Assembly (NCBI RefSeq): GCF_029962485.1 | Contig: NZ_CP073637.1 | Coordinates: 310,001-374,000, forward strand | Direction of reading: 5' to 3' | DNA: 64,000 bases | Origin: Burkholderia cepacia | Lineage (GTDB): Bacteria; Pseudomonadota; Gammaproteobacteria; Burkholderiales; Burkholderiaceae | In this document: one piece after another, positions 33,383 through 43,602 of the stretch | Layout of the letters: each line of letters opens with the position of its first letter | Numbering within the stretch: position 1 is the stretch's first letter | Made by a program: the position numbers and the translations under genes | The notes under the pieces: model-generated | Seen by the model: only the letters and a program-made list of their open reading frames with translations | What the model was told of the DNA's origin: nothing | Database searches by the model: none

Positions 33383-35599
33383 ATGAGCGTTACCACGTCG
33401 GGGTTGCAGTCGAAGTCGAGTCAGGGTGCGTCGAAGCGCGCGGTCGAGCTGTTGAGCTCGATGCGCTTCGCCATTGCGCTGCTGGTGGTGCTGTCGATCG
33501 CGAGCATCATCGGCACGGTCCTGACCCAGGACGATCCGTATCCGAACTACGTGAACCAGTTCGGGCCGTTCTGGGCGGACATCTTCCGCTCGCTCGGCCT
33601 GTACAACGTGTACAGCGCGTGGTGGTTCATGCTGATCCTGATCTTCCTCGTCACGTCGATCTCGCTGTGCGTGATCCGCAACGCGCCGAAGATGCTCGCC
33701 GATGCGAAGAGCTGGAAGGACAAGGTCCGCGAGGGCAGCTTGCGCGCGTTCCACCACAAGGCGGAGTACTCGGCTTCCGGCACGCGTGCGACCGTCGCGG
33801 CGACGCTCGCCACGTTCGTCACCAAGGCCGGCTACAAGCACGTCGTGCGTGAAAGCGACGGCGCGACGCTGATCTCCGCGAAGCGCGGCGCGATGACCAA
33901 GTGGGGCTACATTTCCGCCCACCTCGCGATCGTCGTGATCTGTATCGGCGGCCTGCTCGACAGCAACCTGCCGATCAAATTCCAGATGTGGATGTTCGGC
34001 AAGAGCCCGGTCAACACGAGCGCGACGATCAGCGAGATCTCGCCCGACCATCGACTGTCCGCGTCGAACCCGACGTTCCGCGGCTACGCGTGGGTGCCCG
34101 AGGGGCAGTTCGTGTCGACCGCGATCCTGAACCAGCCGAGCGGCTCGCTGATCCAGGACCTGCCGTTCTCGATCCAGCTCAACAAGTTCATCGTCGACTA
34201 CTACACGACGGGCATGCCGAAGCTGTTCGCGAGCGACATCGTCGTGATCGATCGCGAGACCGGCCAGAAGATCCCGGCGCGCGTCGAGGTCAACAAGCCG
34301 TTCACGTACAAGGGCGTGTCGATCTACCAGTCGAGCTTCCAGGACGGCGGCTCGCAGATGCAGATGACGGCCTACCCGATGACGGGCGGCAACGCGACGA
34401 CCGTCCCCGTGAAGGGCACGATCGGCAGTTCTGCGCCGCTGCAGGTGCCGGGCGCCGATGGCGACACGATCGAGTTCTCCGATTTCCGCGCGATCAACGT
34501 CGAGAACATGGCCGACGCGAACGGCAAGCCGGACGTGCGCGGCGTCGCGACGACGAGCTCGCTCAAGGAAGTGTTCGACGAGCGGCTCGGCTCGGGCGCG
34601 AAGTCGTCGAAGCCGACGCAGCTCCACAACATCGGACCGTCGGTGCAGTACAAGATCCGCGGCAAGGACGGTCAGGCGCGCGAATTCAACAACTACATGC
34701 TGCCCGTCGACATGAACGGCGAGCGTGTGTTCCTCGCCGGCGTGCGCGCGAGCCCGAACGATCCGTTCCGCTACATGCGGATCCCGGCCGACAGCCAGGA
34801 TTCGATCGGCGAATGGATGCGCCTGCGCGCCGCGCTGGAGGATCCGGCCGTGCGCACCGAGGCCGCCGCGCGCTTCGCGCAGCGTTCGCTGCCGGGCACC
34901 GACGCGTCGCTGCGCGGCCGCCTGCAGGACAGTGCGTCGAAGGTGCTGACCCTTTTTGCTGCAAGCGACGACAGTGTCGGCCGCGGCGCCGACGGCCAGC
35001 CGGTCGGCGGCTTCCAGGCGGTGGCGACGTTCATCGACCGCTCGGTGCCGAAGGCCGAGCAGGAGAAGGCGGCGAGCCTGCTGCTGCGGATGCTCGAAGG
35101 CTCGATGTGGGAGGTCTGGCAGATCGCGCGCGAGCGCGCCGGCGAGCCGGCCGCCCAGAACGGCGCCGAGACGGTTCGCTTCGTGCAGAACGCGATCAAT
35201 GCGCTATCCGACAGCTTTTTGTATGGATCGCCGGTCTATTTGCAGCTTGACTCATTCAAGCAGGTGCAAGCTTCGGTATTTCAGCTGACGCGCGCACCCG
35301 GCAAGAATCTGGTGTATCTTGGCAGCCTGCTGCTGGTCGCCGGCATCTTCTCGATGTTCTACGTGCGCGAGCGGCGCCTCTGGTTCTGGCTGAAGGACGC
35401 CGGTTCGGGCGTCGATGTGGTGATGGCAATGTCCACGGCCCGCAAGACCTTCGATTTCGAGAAAGAATTCGTGCAGACGCGCGACGCGGCCGGCGTCGCC
35501 TTGCGCGCCGCACCTCGCGACGCCGCGCCCACCGGTGCGGCTTCGACGGCCCGCCCGCCTGCCGGCAGCGGTTCCGATTCCGAGAATTCCACCCGGTAA
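33383..35599 (+). CDS. resB: Cytochrome c biogenesis protein ResB/Ccs1
   Basis: System II haem-attachment partner that holds and reduces apocytochrome, 738 residues. Three membrane spans near the N-terminus (FAIALLVVLSIASIIGTVL; WWFMLILIFLVTSISLCVI; ISAHLAIVVICIGGLL), a large periplasmic domain, and a fourth near the C-terminus (LVYLGSLLLVAGIFSMFYV) before a cytoplasmic tail. Four bases separate it from the ccsA start, so the two form an operon. A longer hydrophilic tail, rich in Ala/Pro, ends the protein. Confidence 0.92.
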   Translation: MSVTTSGLQSKSSQGASKRAVELLSSMRFAIALLVVLSIASIIGTVLTQDDPYPNYVNQFGPFWADIFRSLGLYNVYSAWWFMLILIFLVTSISLCVIRNAPKMLADAKSWKDKVREGSLRAFHHKAEYSASGTRATVAATLATFVTKAGYKHVVRESDGATLISAKRGAMTKWGYISAHLAIVVICIGGLLDSNLPIKFQMWMFGKSPVNTSATISEISPDHRLSASNPTFRGYAWVPEGQFVSTAILNQPSGSLIQDLPFSIQLNKFIVDYYTTGMPKLFASDIVVIDRETGQKIPARVEVNKPFTYKGVSIYQSSFQDGGSQMQMTAYPMTGGNATTVPVKGTIGSSAPLQVPGADGDTIEFSDFRAINVENMADANGKPDVRGVATTSSLKEVFDERLGSGAKSSKPTQLHNIGPSVQYKIRGKDGQAREFNNYMLPVDMNGERVFLAGVRASPNDPFRYMRIPADSQDSIGEWMRLRAALEDPAVRTEAAARFAQRSLPGTDASLRGRLQDSASKVLTLFAASDDSVGRGADGQPVGGFQAVATFIDRSVPKAEQEKAASLLLRMLEGSMWEVWQIARERAGEPAAQNGAETVRFVQNAINALSDSFLYGSPVYLQLDSFKQVQASVFQLTRAPGKNLVYLGSLLLVAGIFSMFYVRERRLWFWLKDAGSGVDVVMAMSTARKTFDFEKEFVQTRDAAGVALRAAPRDAAPTGAASTARPPAGSGSDSENSTR

Positions 35600-35603
35600 C
35601 ATC

Positions 35604-36794
35604 ATGGATCTCACGCAAGTTTCCTCTTCCCGTGCGGCGTCGGCCCAGGCGCCGGTTTCGTCGCCGCTGTTCGACGACCGTCCTTTCCTCGCGCGCCTGT
35701 CGCTGTTCGACTGGCTGTTCGCACTGGCGCTCGTGGTGGGCGCGGGCTATGCGCTCGTGCACTACAACGCGCACATGGATTACTACGACAAGGCGGTGAT
35801 GATCGGCACCGTGCCGGCGCTCGTCACGCTCGGCTGGCGCTGGAAGCCCGCCCGGCTGATGATGGCGTCGATCGCCGTGCTGTCGCTGCTGTCGATCCAG
35901 ATCTACCAGGGCGATCTCGCGCGCGCCGATTCGGCGTTCTTCCTCAAGTACTTCCTGTCGAGCCAGTCGGCGATCCTGTGGATGAGCGCGCTGTTCGTGC
36001 TCGCGACGATCTTCTACTGGATCGGCCTGCTCGCGCGCTCGGAAACGGGGGCGGCGATCGGCCAGAAGCTCACGTGGGTCGCCGTGCTGATGGGCTTCAC
36101 GGGGCTGATGGTGCGCTGGTACGAGTCCTACCTGATCGGTGCGGACGTTGGCCACATCCCCGTGTCGAACCTCTATGAAGTGTTCGTCCTGTTCAGCCTG
36201 ATCACCGCCCTGCTGTATCTGTATTACGAAGGCCACTACGGCACGCGTTCGCTCGGCGCGTTCGTGCTGCTGGTCATCAGCGCAGCCGTCGGCTTCCTGA
36301 TGTGGTACTCGGTCGCGCGCGATGCGCAGCAGATCCAGCCGCTCGTGCCGGCGCTGCAAAGCTGGTGGATGAAGATCCACGTGCCGGCGAACTTCATCGG
36401 CTACGGAAGCTTCGCGCTGTCGGCGATGGTGTCGGTCGCGTACCTGATGAAGGAACGCGGCGTGCTTGCCGATCGCCTGCCGACGCTCGAAGTGCTCGAT
36501 GACGTGATGTACAAGTCGATCGCGGTCGGTTTCGCGTTCTTCACGATTGCGACGATCCTCGGCGCATTGTGGGCAGCCGAGGCGTGGGGCGGCTACTGGA
36601 GCTGGGATCCGAAGGAAACCTGGGCGCTGATCGTGTGGCTGAACTACGCGGCGTGGCTGCACATGCGATTGATGAAGGGCCTGCGCGGCGCGGTCGCCGC
36701 CTGGTGGGCGCTCACGGGCCTGCTGGTCACGACGTTCGCGTTCCTCGGCGTCAACATGTTCCTGTCGGGGCTGCACAGCTACGGCAAGCTGTAA
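35604..36794 (+). CDS. ccsA: Cytochrome c biogenesis protein CcsA (haem handling, System II)
   Basis: Membrane haem exporter/synthetase partner of ResB, 396 residues, about eight spans. The WWD-type motif WGGYWSWDPKETWALIVW (near residue 331-348) and flanking histidines (KIHVPANFIGYGS; GLHSYGKL) are present. ATG at 35604; an upstream in-frame extension overlaps resB and is not supported. Databases often call this protein CcsB in beta-proteobacteria. Confidence 0.94.
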   Translation: MDLTQVSSSRAASAQAPVSSPLFDDRPFLARLSLFDWLFALALVVGAGYALVHYNAHMDYYDKAVMIGTVPALVTLGWRWKPARLMMASIAVLSLLSIQIYQGDLARADSAFFLKYFLSSQSAILWMSALFVLATIFYWIGLLARSETGAAIGQKLTWVAVLMGFTGLMVRWYESYLIGADVGHIPVSNLYEVFVLFSLITALLYLYYEGHYGTRSLGAFVLLVISAAVGFLMWYSVARDAQQIQPLVPALQSWWMKIHVPANFIGYGSFALSAMVSVAYLMKERGVLADRLPTLEVLDDVMYKSIAVGFAFFTIATILGALWAAEAWGGYWSWDPKETWALIVWLNYAAWLHMRLMKGLRGAVAAWWALTGLLVTTFAFLGVNMFLSGLHSYGKL

Positions 36795-36820
36795 GATTTC
36801 CGCCGCTCGTCCGACTATCG

Positions 36821-36857
36821 AACCGCCGGTGCACTGCGTGCCCGGCGGTTTTGCTTT
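36821..36857 (+). terminator. Terminator after ccsA
   Basis: AACCGCCGG-tg-CAC and GTG-cc-CGGCGGTT pair around TGC, followed by TTTGCTTTG. Confidence 0.8.
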
Positions 36858-36953
36858 GTAACGGGCGGGCGAACCGGGCGTCGAACGGCGCATGATGGGC
36901 CGGGTCGAACGCTCATGAAGCATGCGCACCGCGCATGCAGGAGGAGCTGCACG

Positions 36954-37949
36954 ATGTGGATCAAACGCCCTTTGCGGAACGTACTGACCGGCGGTGATAT
37001 TTCGCCCGGCGAGATCACGCCGCGCACGGTATTCGAGAACCGGCGGCGCGTGTTGCAGGCGGCCGGCCTCGCGGCGGCAGGCGGCTTGTTTGGCACCAGC
37101 AACGCGGCATTCGCCGCGTATGCGTCGCCGGACGCGCGGGCGGCGAAGCTCGCGGCCAAGACGAACCCGAAATTCGTCGCCGCCGACAAGGTGACGCCGT
37201 TCAAGGACATCACCTCCTACAACAACTTCTACGAATTCGGCACCGACAAGAGCGACCCGGCGCAGAACGCCGGCACGCTGCGGCCGCGCCCGTGGCGCGT
37301 GAGCGTCGAGGGCGAGGTGCTGCACCCGAAGGTGTTCGATCTCGACGAACTGCTGAAGCTCGCACCGCTCGAGGAGCGCGTGTACCGGCTGCGCTGCGTC
37401 GAAGGGTGGTCGATGGTGATCCCGTGGATCGGCGTGCCGCTGTCCGAGCTGATCAAGCGCGTACAGCCGACCGGCAACGCGAAATACGTGCAGTTCGTCA
37501 CGCTTGCCGACCCATCGCAGATGCCGGGCCTGTCGACGCCGGTGCTCGACTGGCCGTATTCGGAAGGGCTGCGGATGGACGAGGCGATGAACCCGCTGAC
37601 GTTGCTGACGATGGGCGTCTACGGGCAAGTGCTGCCGAACCAGAACGGTGCGCCGGTGCGGATCGTCGTGCCGTGGAAGTATGGTTTCAAGAGCGCGAAG
37701 TCGCTCGTGAAGATCCGCTTCGTCGACAAAGAGCCGAAGACGAGCTGGAACACCTACGCATCGAACGAGTACGGCTTCTATTCGAACGTGAACCCGAACG
37801 TCGATCATCCACGCTGGAGCCAGGCGACTGAGCGGCGCATCGGCGAGGACGGTTTCTTCACGCCGAAGCGCAAGACACTGATGTTCAACGGCTACGGCGA
37901 TCTCGTCGCGTCGATGTATCAGGGCATGGACCTGAAGAAGAACTTCTGA
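36954..37949 (+). CDS. msrP: Periplasmic methionine-sulfoxide reductase catalytic subunit MsrP (YedY)
   Basis: Molybdenum-cofactor enzyme that repairs oxidised methionines in the periplasm, 331 residues. A twin-arginine signal contains [19 protein letters not shown]. The Mo-ligand cysteine is in [17 protein letters not shown] at 36954 follows GGAGGAG; an upstream ATG (36915) would bury the signal. msrQ begins 8 bases after the stop. Confidence 0.95.
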   Translation: MWIKRPLRNVLTGGDISPGEITPRTVFENRRRVLQAAGLAAAGGLFGTSNAAFAAYASPDARAAKLAAKTNPKFVAADKVTPFKDITSYNNFYEFGTDKSDPAQNAGTLRPRPWRVSVEGEVLHPKVFDLDELLKLAPLEERVYRLRCVEGWSMVIPWIGVPLSELIKRVQPTGNAKYVQFVTLADPSQMPGLSTPVLDWPYSEGLRMDEAMNPLTLLTMGVYGQVLPNQNGAPVRIVVPWKYGFKSAKSLVKIRFVDKEPKTSWNTYASNEYGFYSNVNPNVDHPRWSQATERRIGEDGFFTPKRKTLMFNGYGDLVASMYQGMDLKKNF

Positions 37950-37957
37950 GCGCGACC

Positions 37958-38656
37958 GTGAGAAACGACATGCCTCCTTCGACGCTCACGCCCGCGCGTG
38001 CAGCCGGCGCCGGATCTGCCGCACGCACGACGCGGGCCGGTGCAGTCCGTCCCGCCGCGCCGCGCTGGCTCGTGCCGGCCAAGGTGCTGGTGTTCACGGC
38101 CGGTCTGTATCCGCTCGCGCGTCTCGTGCTGTTCGGGCTGACTGACCGGCTCGGCGCGAATCCGATCGAATTCATCACGCGTTCGACGGGCCTCTGGACG
38201 CTCGTCTTGTTGTGCATCACGCTCGCCGTCACGCCGTTGCGGCGCATGACGGGGTTCGCCGCGCTGCTGCGTTTTCGCAGGACGATCGGGCTGTTCGCGT
38301 TCTTTTACGCGACGCTGCACTTCACGACCTACCTGTGGTTCGACAAGTGGTTCGACGTCGTCGCGATCCTGAAGGACGTCGGCAAGCGCCCGTTCATCAC
38401 GGTCGGCTTCGCCGCGTTCGTGCTGCTGATCCCGCTCGCCGCGACGTCGACGCGCGCGATGGTGCGCCGGCTCGGCCGCCACTGGGCGACGCTGCATCGC
38501 GCGATCTACGCGGTCGCACTGTTCGGTGTGCTGCACTTCTGGTGGATGCGGGCCGGCAAGCACAATCTCGCGCAGCCGAAGCTTTACGCGGCGGTCGTCG
38601 CCGTGCTGCTCGGTTGGCGGCTGATCGCGTGGGGATGGCGGCGCGTGCGCGCATGA
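37958..38656 (+). CDS. msrQ: Membrane haem subunit MsrQ (YedZ)
   Basis: b-type haem membrane protein that passes respiratory electrons to MsrP, 232 residues if GTG at 37958 is used (ATG at 37970 is an alternative). Ferric-reductase-like transmembrane fold with six spans and conserved histidines in FYATLHFTTYLWF, LGRHWATLHRAIY and FGVLHFWWMR. Forms an operon with msrP. Confidence 0.93.
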   Translation: MRNDMPPSTLTPARAAGAGSAARTTRAGAVRPAAPRWLVPAKVLVFTAGLYPLARLVLFGLTDRLGANPIEFITRSTGLWTLVLLCITLAVTPLRRMTGFAALLRFRRTIGLFAFFYATLHFTTYLWFDKWFDVVAILKDVGKRPFITVGFAAFVLLIPLAATSTRAMVRRLGRHWATLHRAIYAVALFGVLHFWWMRAGKHNLAQPKLYAAVVAVLLGWRLIAWGWRRVRA

Positions 38657-38674
38657 CGGCGCTGCCCGAAAAAC

Positions 38675-38708
38675 AAAAGGCGATGACCGTGAAGCCATCG
38701 CCTTGTTT
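38675..38708. terminator. Hairpin between convergent msrQ and lptM
   Basis: AAGGCGATG and CATCGCCTT pair around a 10-base loop, with A-rich left and TGTTT right flanks; a likely two-way terminator. Confidence 0.65.
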
Positions 38709-38737
38709 CGCCAGCCGCGCGCGCGGCGTTGCGTCCG

Positions 38738-39013
38738 TTACTTCGCGGCCGGGCTCGATGCCGGTGCGGGCACGGCCGATGCGCCGCTCGACAACTCGGG
38801 CGACAGCATCAGCGGCGAGCCCGACGTGTCGGGTGTGTCGTCGGACGATGCGTTTTCATCGGTCGGTTTCACGTCCGACGGCGGCGTATTCTGCTGCTGG
38901 AGTGGCTTGGGCATCGGAGGCACGGTGGGCAGATAGAGCGCGCCGCTTTGACCGCAGCCGGCAAGAATCGCCAAAGCCGCTACAATCGCGCTCATCCGGA
39001 AAACGACTCGCAT
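38738..39013 (-). CDS. lptM: Small lipoprotein LptM (YifL-like)
   Basis: 91-residue outer-membrane lipoprotein. Signal peptide followed by lipobox LAGCGQSGALYLP; the GxxGxLYLP sequence after the Cys is the family hallmark. In E. coli this protein helps mature the LptD lipopolysaccharide translocon. The tail is Pro/Ser/Ala-rich and disordered. Minus strand, ATG at 39013, divergent from cyaY with a 36-base gap, a neighbourhood shared with E. coli. Confidence 0.85.
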   Translation of the reverse strand: MRVVFRMSAIVAALAILAGCGQSGALYLPTVPPMPKPLQQQNTPPSDVKPTDENASSDDTPDTSGSPLMLSPELSSGASAVPAPASSPAAK

Positions 39014-39025
39014 GATCGTCCCTGA

Positions 39026-39376
<351 letters not shown>

Positions 39377-39414
39377 CGCACCGGGGCGCCGGACCCCGAA
39401 CGTCGCAGCCAAAG

Positions 39415-39441
39415 AAAAAGCGCCCCTCGGGGCGCTTTTTT
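39415..39441. terminator. Bidirectional terminator between cyaY and mrcA
   Basis: AAAAAGCGCCCC and GGGGCGCTTTTT around TC form a 12-bp perfect stem with A and T tracts on either side. Confidence 0.9.
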
Positions 39442-39458
39442 GATGTCCGGGCCGGGTG

Positions 39459-41853
39459 TCAGTGGCCGCGGAACAGGTTCATGATGTCCTGCTTCTCCTG
39501 CTCGTCGACGTGTGGCACGGCTTCGTCGGCGTTCTGCGTTGCCGGCGCCGCCTGCGGTACGCCGACCGTCGACACGAAGCCGTGACCCGGCGTGAAATCG
39601 GTGAAGTACAGCTCGCTGCCGAGCGACTCGACACCTTCGGGTACCGTCGGCTTGAACTCGGGCACGCCCTTCAGCGCCGCGCCCATGTACTCGATCCAGA
39701 CCGGCAGCGACAGGCCGCCGCCCGTTTCGCGATCGCCGAGGCTGCGCGGATTGTCGTAGCCGATCCACGCGATCGCGGCGAGCGTGTGCTGGTAGCCGGC
39801 GAACCACGCGTCGTGCGAGTCGTTCGTCGTGCCGGTCTTGCCGGCGAGGTCGGTGCGCTTCAGGATGTTGGTCCGCGCGCCCGTGCCGCGTTGCGCGACG
39901 CTCTGCAGCAGGCTGTTCATCACGTACGCATTGCGCGCGTCGATCGCGCGCGGCGCATTCTGTTCGGACGAGCGGCTGCGCGCGCGCGACGATCGCGCCG
40001 TTCGGATCGGTGACTTCTGCGATCAGGTACGGATTGACGCGGTAGCCGCCGTTCGCGAACACCGAGTACGCGCCGGCCATCTGCAGCGGCGTGACCTGGC
40101 CCGCGCCGAGCGCCATCGGCAGGTAGGCCGGATGGCGCTCGGCGTCGAAGCCGAAGCGCGTGATGTACTGCTGCGCGTACTTCGTGCCGATGTGGTTCAG
40201 GATCCGGATCGACACGAGGTTGCGCGAGCGCTGCAGCGCGGTGCGCATCGACATCGGGCCTTCGAAGCCGCCGCCGTAGTTCTTCGGCTCCCACGGCTGG
40301 CCACCCGTTTCGGCGGCGCTGAAGTACAGCGGGCCGTCGTTGATCACGGTTGCGGGCCCGAGGCCCTTGTCGAGCGACGCCGAGTAGATGAACGGCTTGA
40401 ACGACGAACCCGGCTGCCGCCACGCCTGCGTGACGTGGTTGAACTTGTTCTTGTTGTAGTCGAAGCCGCCGACGAGCGAGCGGATCGCGCCGTCCTGCGG
40501 GACGATCGACAGGAATGCGCCTTCGACCTGCGGCAACTGCGTGATCGACCATTTGCCGGTGTCGTTCTTCACGACGCGGACGATCGCACCGGGGCGGATG
40601 CGGCGATTCGGCTGCGCGTTGGCCGACAGCGCGCCCGACGCGAAGCGCAGGTTGTCGCCCTCGACCGTCGCCGTGCTGCCGTCGATGAATGCCACCGTGA
40701 TCTGGCGCGGGCTCGCGGCCGTGACGACCGCGGCAATCAGCTCGCCGTTGTCGGGGTGTTCGAGCAGCGCGTCGTCGATCGCCTGTTCGCGGTCGTCGGC
40801 ACCGGCGGGCAGCTCGATGAAGCCTTCCGGCCCGCGATAGCCGTGGCGGCGCTCGTAATCCATGATGCCCTTGCGCAACGCGGTGTACGCGACCTGCTGG
40901 TCCGCGGAATCGATCGTCGTGACGACGTTGAAGCCGCGCGTGTAGGTTTCCTCGCGGTACTGCGCGTACATCATCTGTCTGACCATTTCCGCGACGTACT
41001 CGGCGTGCACGCTGAAATCGCGTCCCGGACCCTTGACCACGAGCGGTTGCGCGACGGCTTCGTCGTACTGCTCGCGCGTGATGAAGTTCAGCTCGAGCAT
41101 CCGCTGCAGGATGTATTCCTGGCGCACCTTCGCGCGCTTGGGATTGACGACCGGGTTGTACGCGGACGGCGCCTTCGGCAGCCCCGCGAGCATCGCGGCT
41201 TCCGCGAGCGTGATGTCCTTCAGATCCTTGCCGAAATAGACCCGCGCGGCGCTCGCGAAGCCGTACGCGCGCTGGCCGAGATAGATCTGATTCATGTAGA
41301 CCTCGAGAATCTGATCCTTCGTCAGCGCGCGCTCAATCCGGTACGCGAGCAGCATCTCGTAGATCTTGCGCGTGTAGGTCTTCTCGCTCGACAGGAAGAA
41401 GTTACGGGCGACCTGCATCGTGATCGTGCTCGCGCCCTGCGACGCGTGGCCGTTCGTCAGCGCAACGATGCCGGCGCGGACGATGCCGGTGAGGTCGACG
41501 CCGCCGTGATCGTAGAAGCGCGCGTCCTCGATCGCGAGGATCGCCTTCTTCAGCGAGTCGGGCACGTCCTTGAAATGGACGACGTCGCGGCGCTCCTCGC
41601 CGAATTCGCCGATCAGCACGTGATCGGACGTATAGATGCGCAGCGGCACCTTCGGGCGATAGTCGGTCAGTGCGTCGAGCGACGGCATGTTCGGCCAAGC
41701 GACGACGAGTGCGTAGCCGAGCACGAGGCCGCCGGCCACGACGAGGGCCACGCACATCGCGGCGAAGCCGAGCAGGACTTTTTGCCACCAGGGCCGCTTC
41801 TTCGGCGCCGGGGCAGGAGGCGGGGACGTAGGAGTCGTGGATTGCATAGGCAT
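39459..41853 (-). pseudogene. mrcA: Penicillin-binding protein 1A with internal frameshift
   Basis: Bifunctional glycosyltransferase/transpeptidase of peptidoglycan synthesis. From ATG at 41853 (or 41847) the frame encodes a membrane anchor (VLLGFAAMCVALVVAGGLVL), the glycosyltransferase domain (AILAIEDARFYDHGG; QGASTITMQVARN) and transpeptidase motifs SSFK and SRN, 629 residues in all. Between 39966 and 39988 the frame breaks. The KTG motif (LAGKTGTTNDSHDAW) and normal C-terminus MNLFRGH continue in another frame to 39459 for 168 residues. Repaired length is about 797, normal for the family. A one-base gain or two-base loss fits. Unrepaired, translation would run through the terminator to 39262 with about 234 wrong residues. 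A sequencing error is possible. Confidence 0.88.
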
Positions 41854-42073
41854 ACCGGAAAACAGTCCCGCGATTATAGCTGCCCGGTAAGACCGGTCCT
41901 GACGCGGGAGCCGCCCGCCGGAAAGCGGCGGGTCGGCGTACCGCCAGTATGACCCGCGCGCGGCCGCCGTCAGCCGTTGCTGGCCGTTTGGCCGACTGTC
42001 GGCCACGCGCGCCGCTTTGCAGAATCAGGTCTCGGAAACGCGGCATGGGCCGCGACGATTTCGGGAGGCTGCG

Positions 42074-42997
42074 ATGGCGGGACGATGGGTAGCGCGATTT
42101 GCGCAGGGCAGGCATCGGTCGACGGGAATCGATGTCGGCGCGGACGAGGTGAGGGTGGCCGTGCTGAGCCGGCGCGGCCGGGTCGCGGATGTGCGGGTCG
42201 AGGGGCTGGAGCGGGAGCCGGTCGGGTTGGCGGGCGGGCCGGAAGACGCGCGCTGGGCCGCAGTCGCGCGTGCGCTGGCGGCAGCCGTCGCGCGGCTGAC
42301 GGCGGCCGACGTGCGGTGCGACGCGCGTGGCGTGATGGCGCTGCACGATGACGAGATTCGTACGGCGACGCTCGACCTCGCCGGACGTCATGACATCCCG
42401 GACGCCGCGCGGCAGGCGGCCGAGCGTATCTCGGGGCTGGCGCCGGGCAGTTTCGCGTTCGACTGGCGGCAGCACGGCGGCGCGCGTTCCGGCGAGATCG
42501 CGGTGACCGTGGCCCCGCTGGCGCTGCTGGAGCGGCGGATCGACGTGGCGGCGCAGGCCGGTATCGACCTGACGGCGGTCGACGGCGAGTCGGCCGCCAT
42601 GCTGCGCGCGTTGCGCTATGCGGCGCAGTTCGAACTCGACGCGCAAGGCGCCTACGCCGCGCTCTGGTTCTGCGACTCGGGTGTGCGCGGCTGGCGAATC
42701 GATGGGTCGTTGGCGGTTCCGGTGTTCACGCTGTCCGGCACGCTGCCGGAGGCGCTCCCCGATGCACTGCGCCGGCGCGCGCTCGGGGCCGTGCGGTGTG
42801 TGTTCGTCGCCGGGGACGAACGGAACATCGCGCGCTTCGATACGTCCGTCGCCGAGATTGGCGACGTGCTCGGCTCGGCGGCGGTGCCGTTCGACTGCAC
42901 GGGCTGGGACGGGCGGCCGTGTCCGCCCGCCGGCATGCCGGGCGGCCCGGCATTCGCCGTTGCGTTCGGGCTGGCGTTGCGCGGGGTGTGGGAATGA
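42074..42997 (+). CDS. pilM: PilM-like actin-fold protein of type IV pilus assembly
   Basis: 307 residues, weakly conserved. Begins with STGIDVGADEVRVAVLSRRG, the first phosphate-binding segment of the FtsA/PilM actin-like fold, and has further short matches (LTAVDGESAAMLRAL). In other bacteria PilM is cytoplasmic and binds the PilN tail. Start at 42074 has GGGAGG upstream. Order mrcA (divergent)-pilM-N-O-Q-aroK-aroB is the classic pilus cluster. Stop overlaps pilN (ATGA). Confidence 0.8.
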   Translation: MAGRWVARFAQGRHRSTGIDVGADEVRVAVLSRRGRVADVRVEGLEREPVGLAGGPEDARWAAVARALAAAVARLTAADVRCDARGVMALHDDEIRTATLDLAGRHDIPDAARQAAERISGLAPGSFAFDWRQHGGARSGEIAVTVAPLALLERRIDVAAQAGIDLTAVDGESAAMLRALRYAAQFELDAQGAYAALWFCDSGVRGWRIDGSLAVPVFTLSGTLPEALPDALRRRALGAVRCVFVAGDERNIARFDTSVAEIGDVLGSAAVPFDCTGWDGRPCPPAGMPGGPAFAVAFGLALRGVWE

Positions 42998-43602
42998 CGG
43001 CCGATCAGGCGGCACTGGGCGGCTTCAACCTGCTGCCGCACCGTGAGCGACTGGCGCATGCGCTGAGGCGTCGCCGGGCTGCGCAGTGCGGGGCGGCGAT
43101 CCTGCTCGGCGTGCTCGGCGCCGTGCTGTGGACGGGCGCGGCCACCTGGATGCGGTGGCGCACGGATGTCGCGCGCGCAAGCGTGGAGACGCGGCTGCGG
43201 CAGTTGCAGCCGCAGGTGAATGCCGCGATGCGCGCCGCCGATGCGGCGGCTGTCATCGCGCGGCGTGACGCGCAGGCAGCGGCGCTTGCCGCGCCGCACG
43301 GGCGCGTCGCAGGGCTGCTGGCGACACTGGCGCAAGTGCGCGACGACGGCGTCCGGCTCGACGCGCTGCGCACGACACCGGCCGGGGCCGTGCTCGATGT
43401 GCGGGCCACGAGCTACCGGGCGGCCGCGCGTTGGCTCGCCGGGATGGCGCGCGAGCAGCGTGACTGGCGGATCGACGTGGATGCGTTGGCGCCTGTGTCG
43501 AGTGCGGGGAGCCTGCTGGCCGGGATGCCGTTCCGGTTCTCGGTTCAGTTGCGCTGGCACGATGCGATGCCGTCGCGGACGGCGTCGGGAGGTGGCGCAT
43601 GA
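42994..43602 (+). CDS. pilN: PilN-like inner-membrane protein
   Basis: 202 residues. The N-terminus carries GGFNLLPHRE, corresponding to the INLLPWR-type motif that docks PilM. One membrane span follows (AAILLGVLGAVLWTGAAT), then a coiled-coil-prone periplasmic domain. ATGA overlaps on both sides with pilM and the next gene suggest tight coupling. Confidence 0.8.
   Translation: MTADQAALGGFNLLPHRERLAHALRRRRAAQCGAAILLGVLGAVLWTGAATWMRWRTDVARASVETRLRQLQPQVNAAMRAADAAAVIARRDAQAAALAAPHGRVAGLLATLAQVRDDGVRLDALRTTPAGAVLDVRATSYRAAARWLAGMAREQRDWRIDVDALAPVSSAGSLLAGMPFRFSVQLRWHDAMPSRTASGGGA

Noticed and set aside
36795..36953. Upstream in-frame ATG for msrP at 36915.
   Set aside because: The GGAGGAG site and the twin-arginine signal both favour ATG at 36954.
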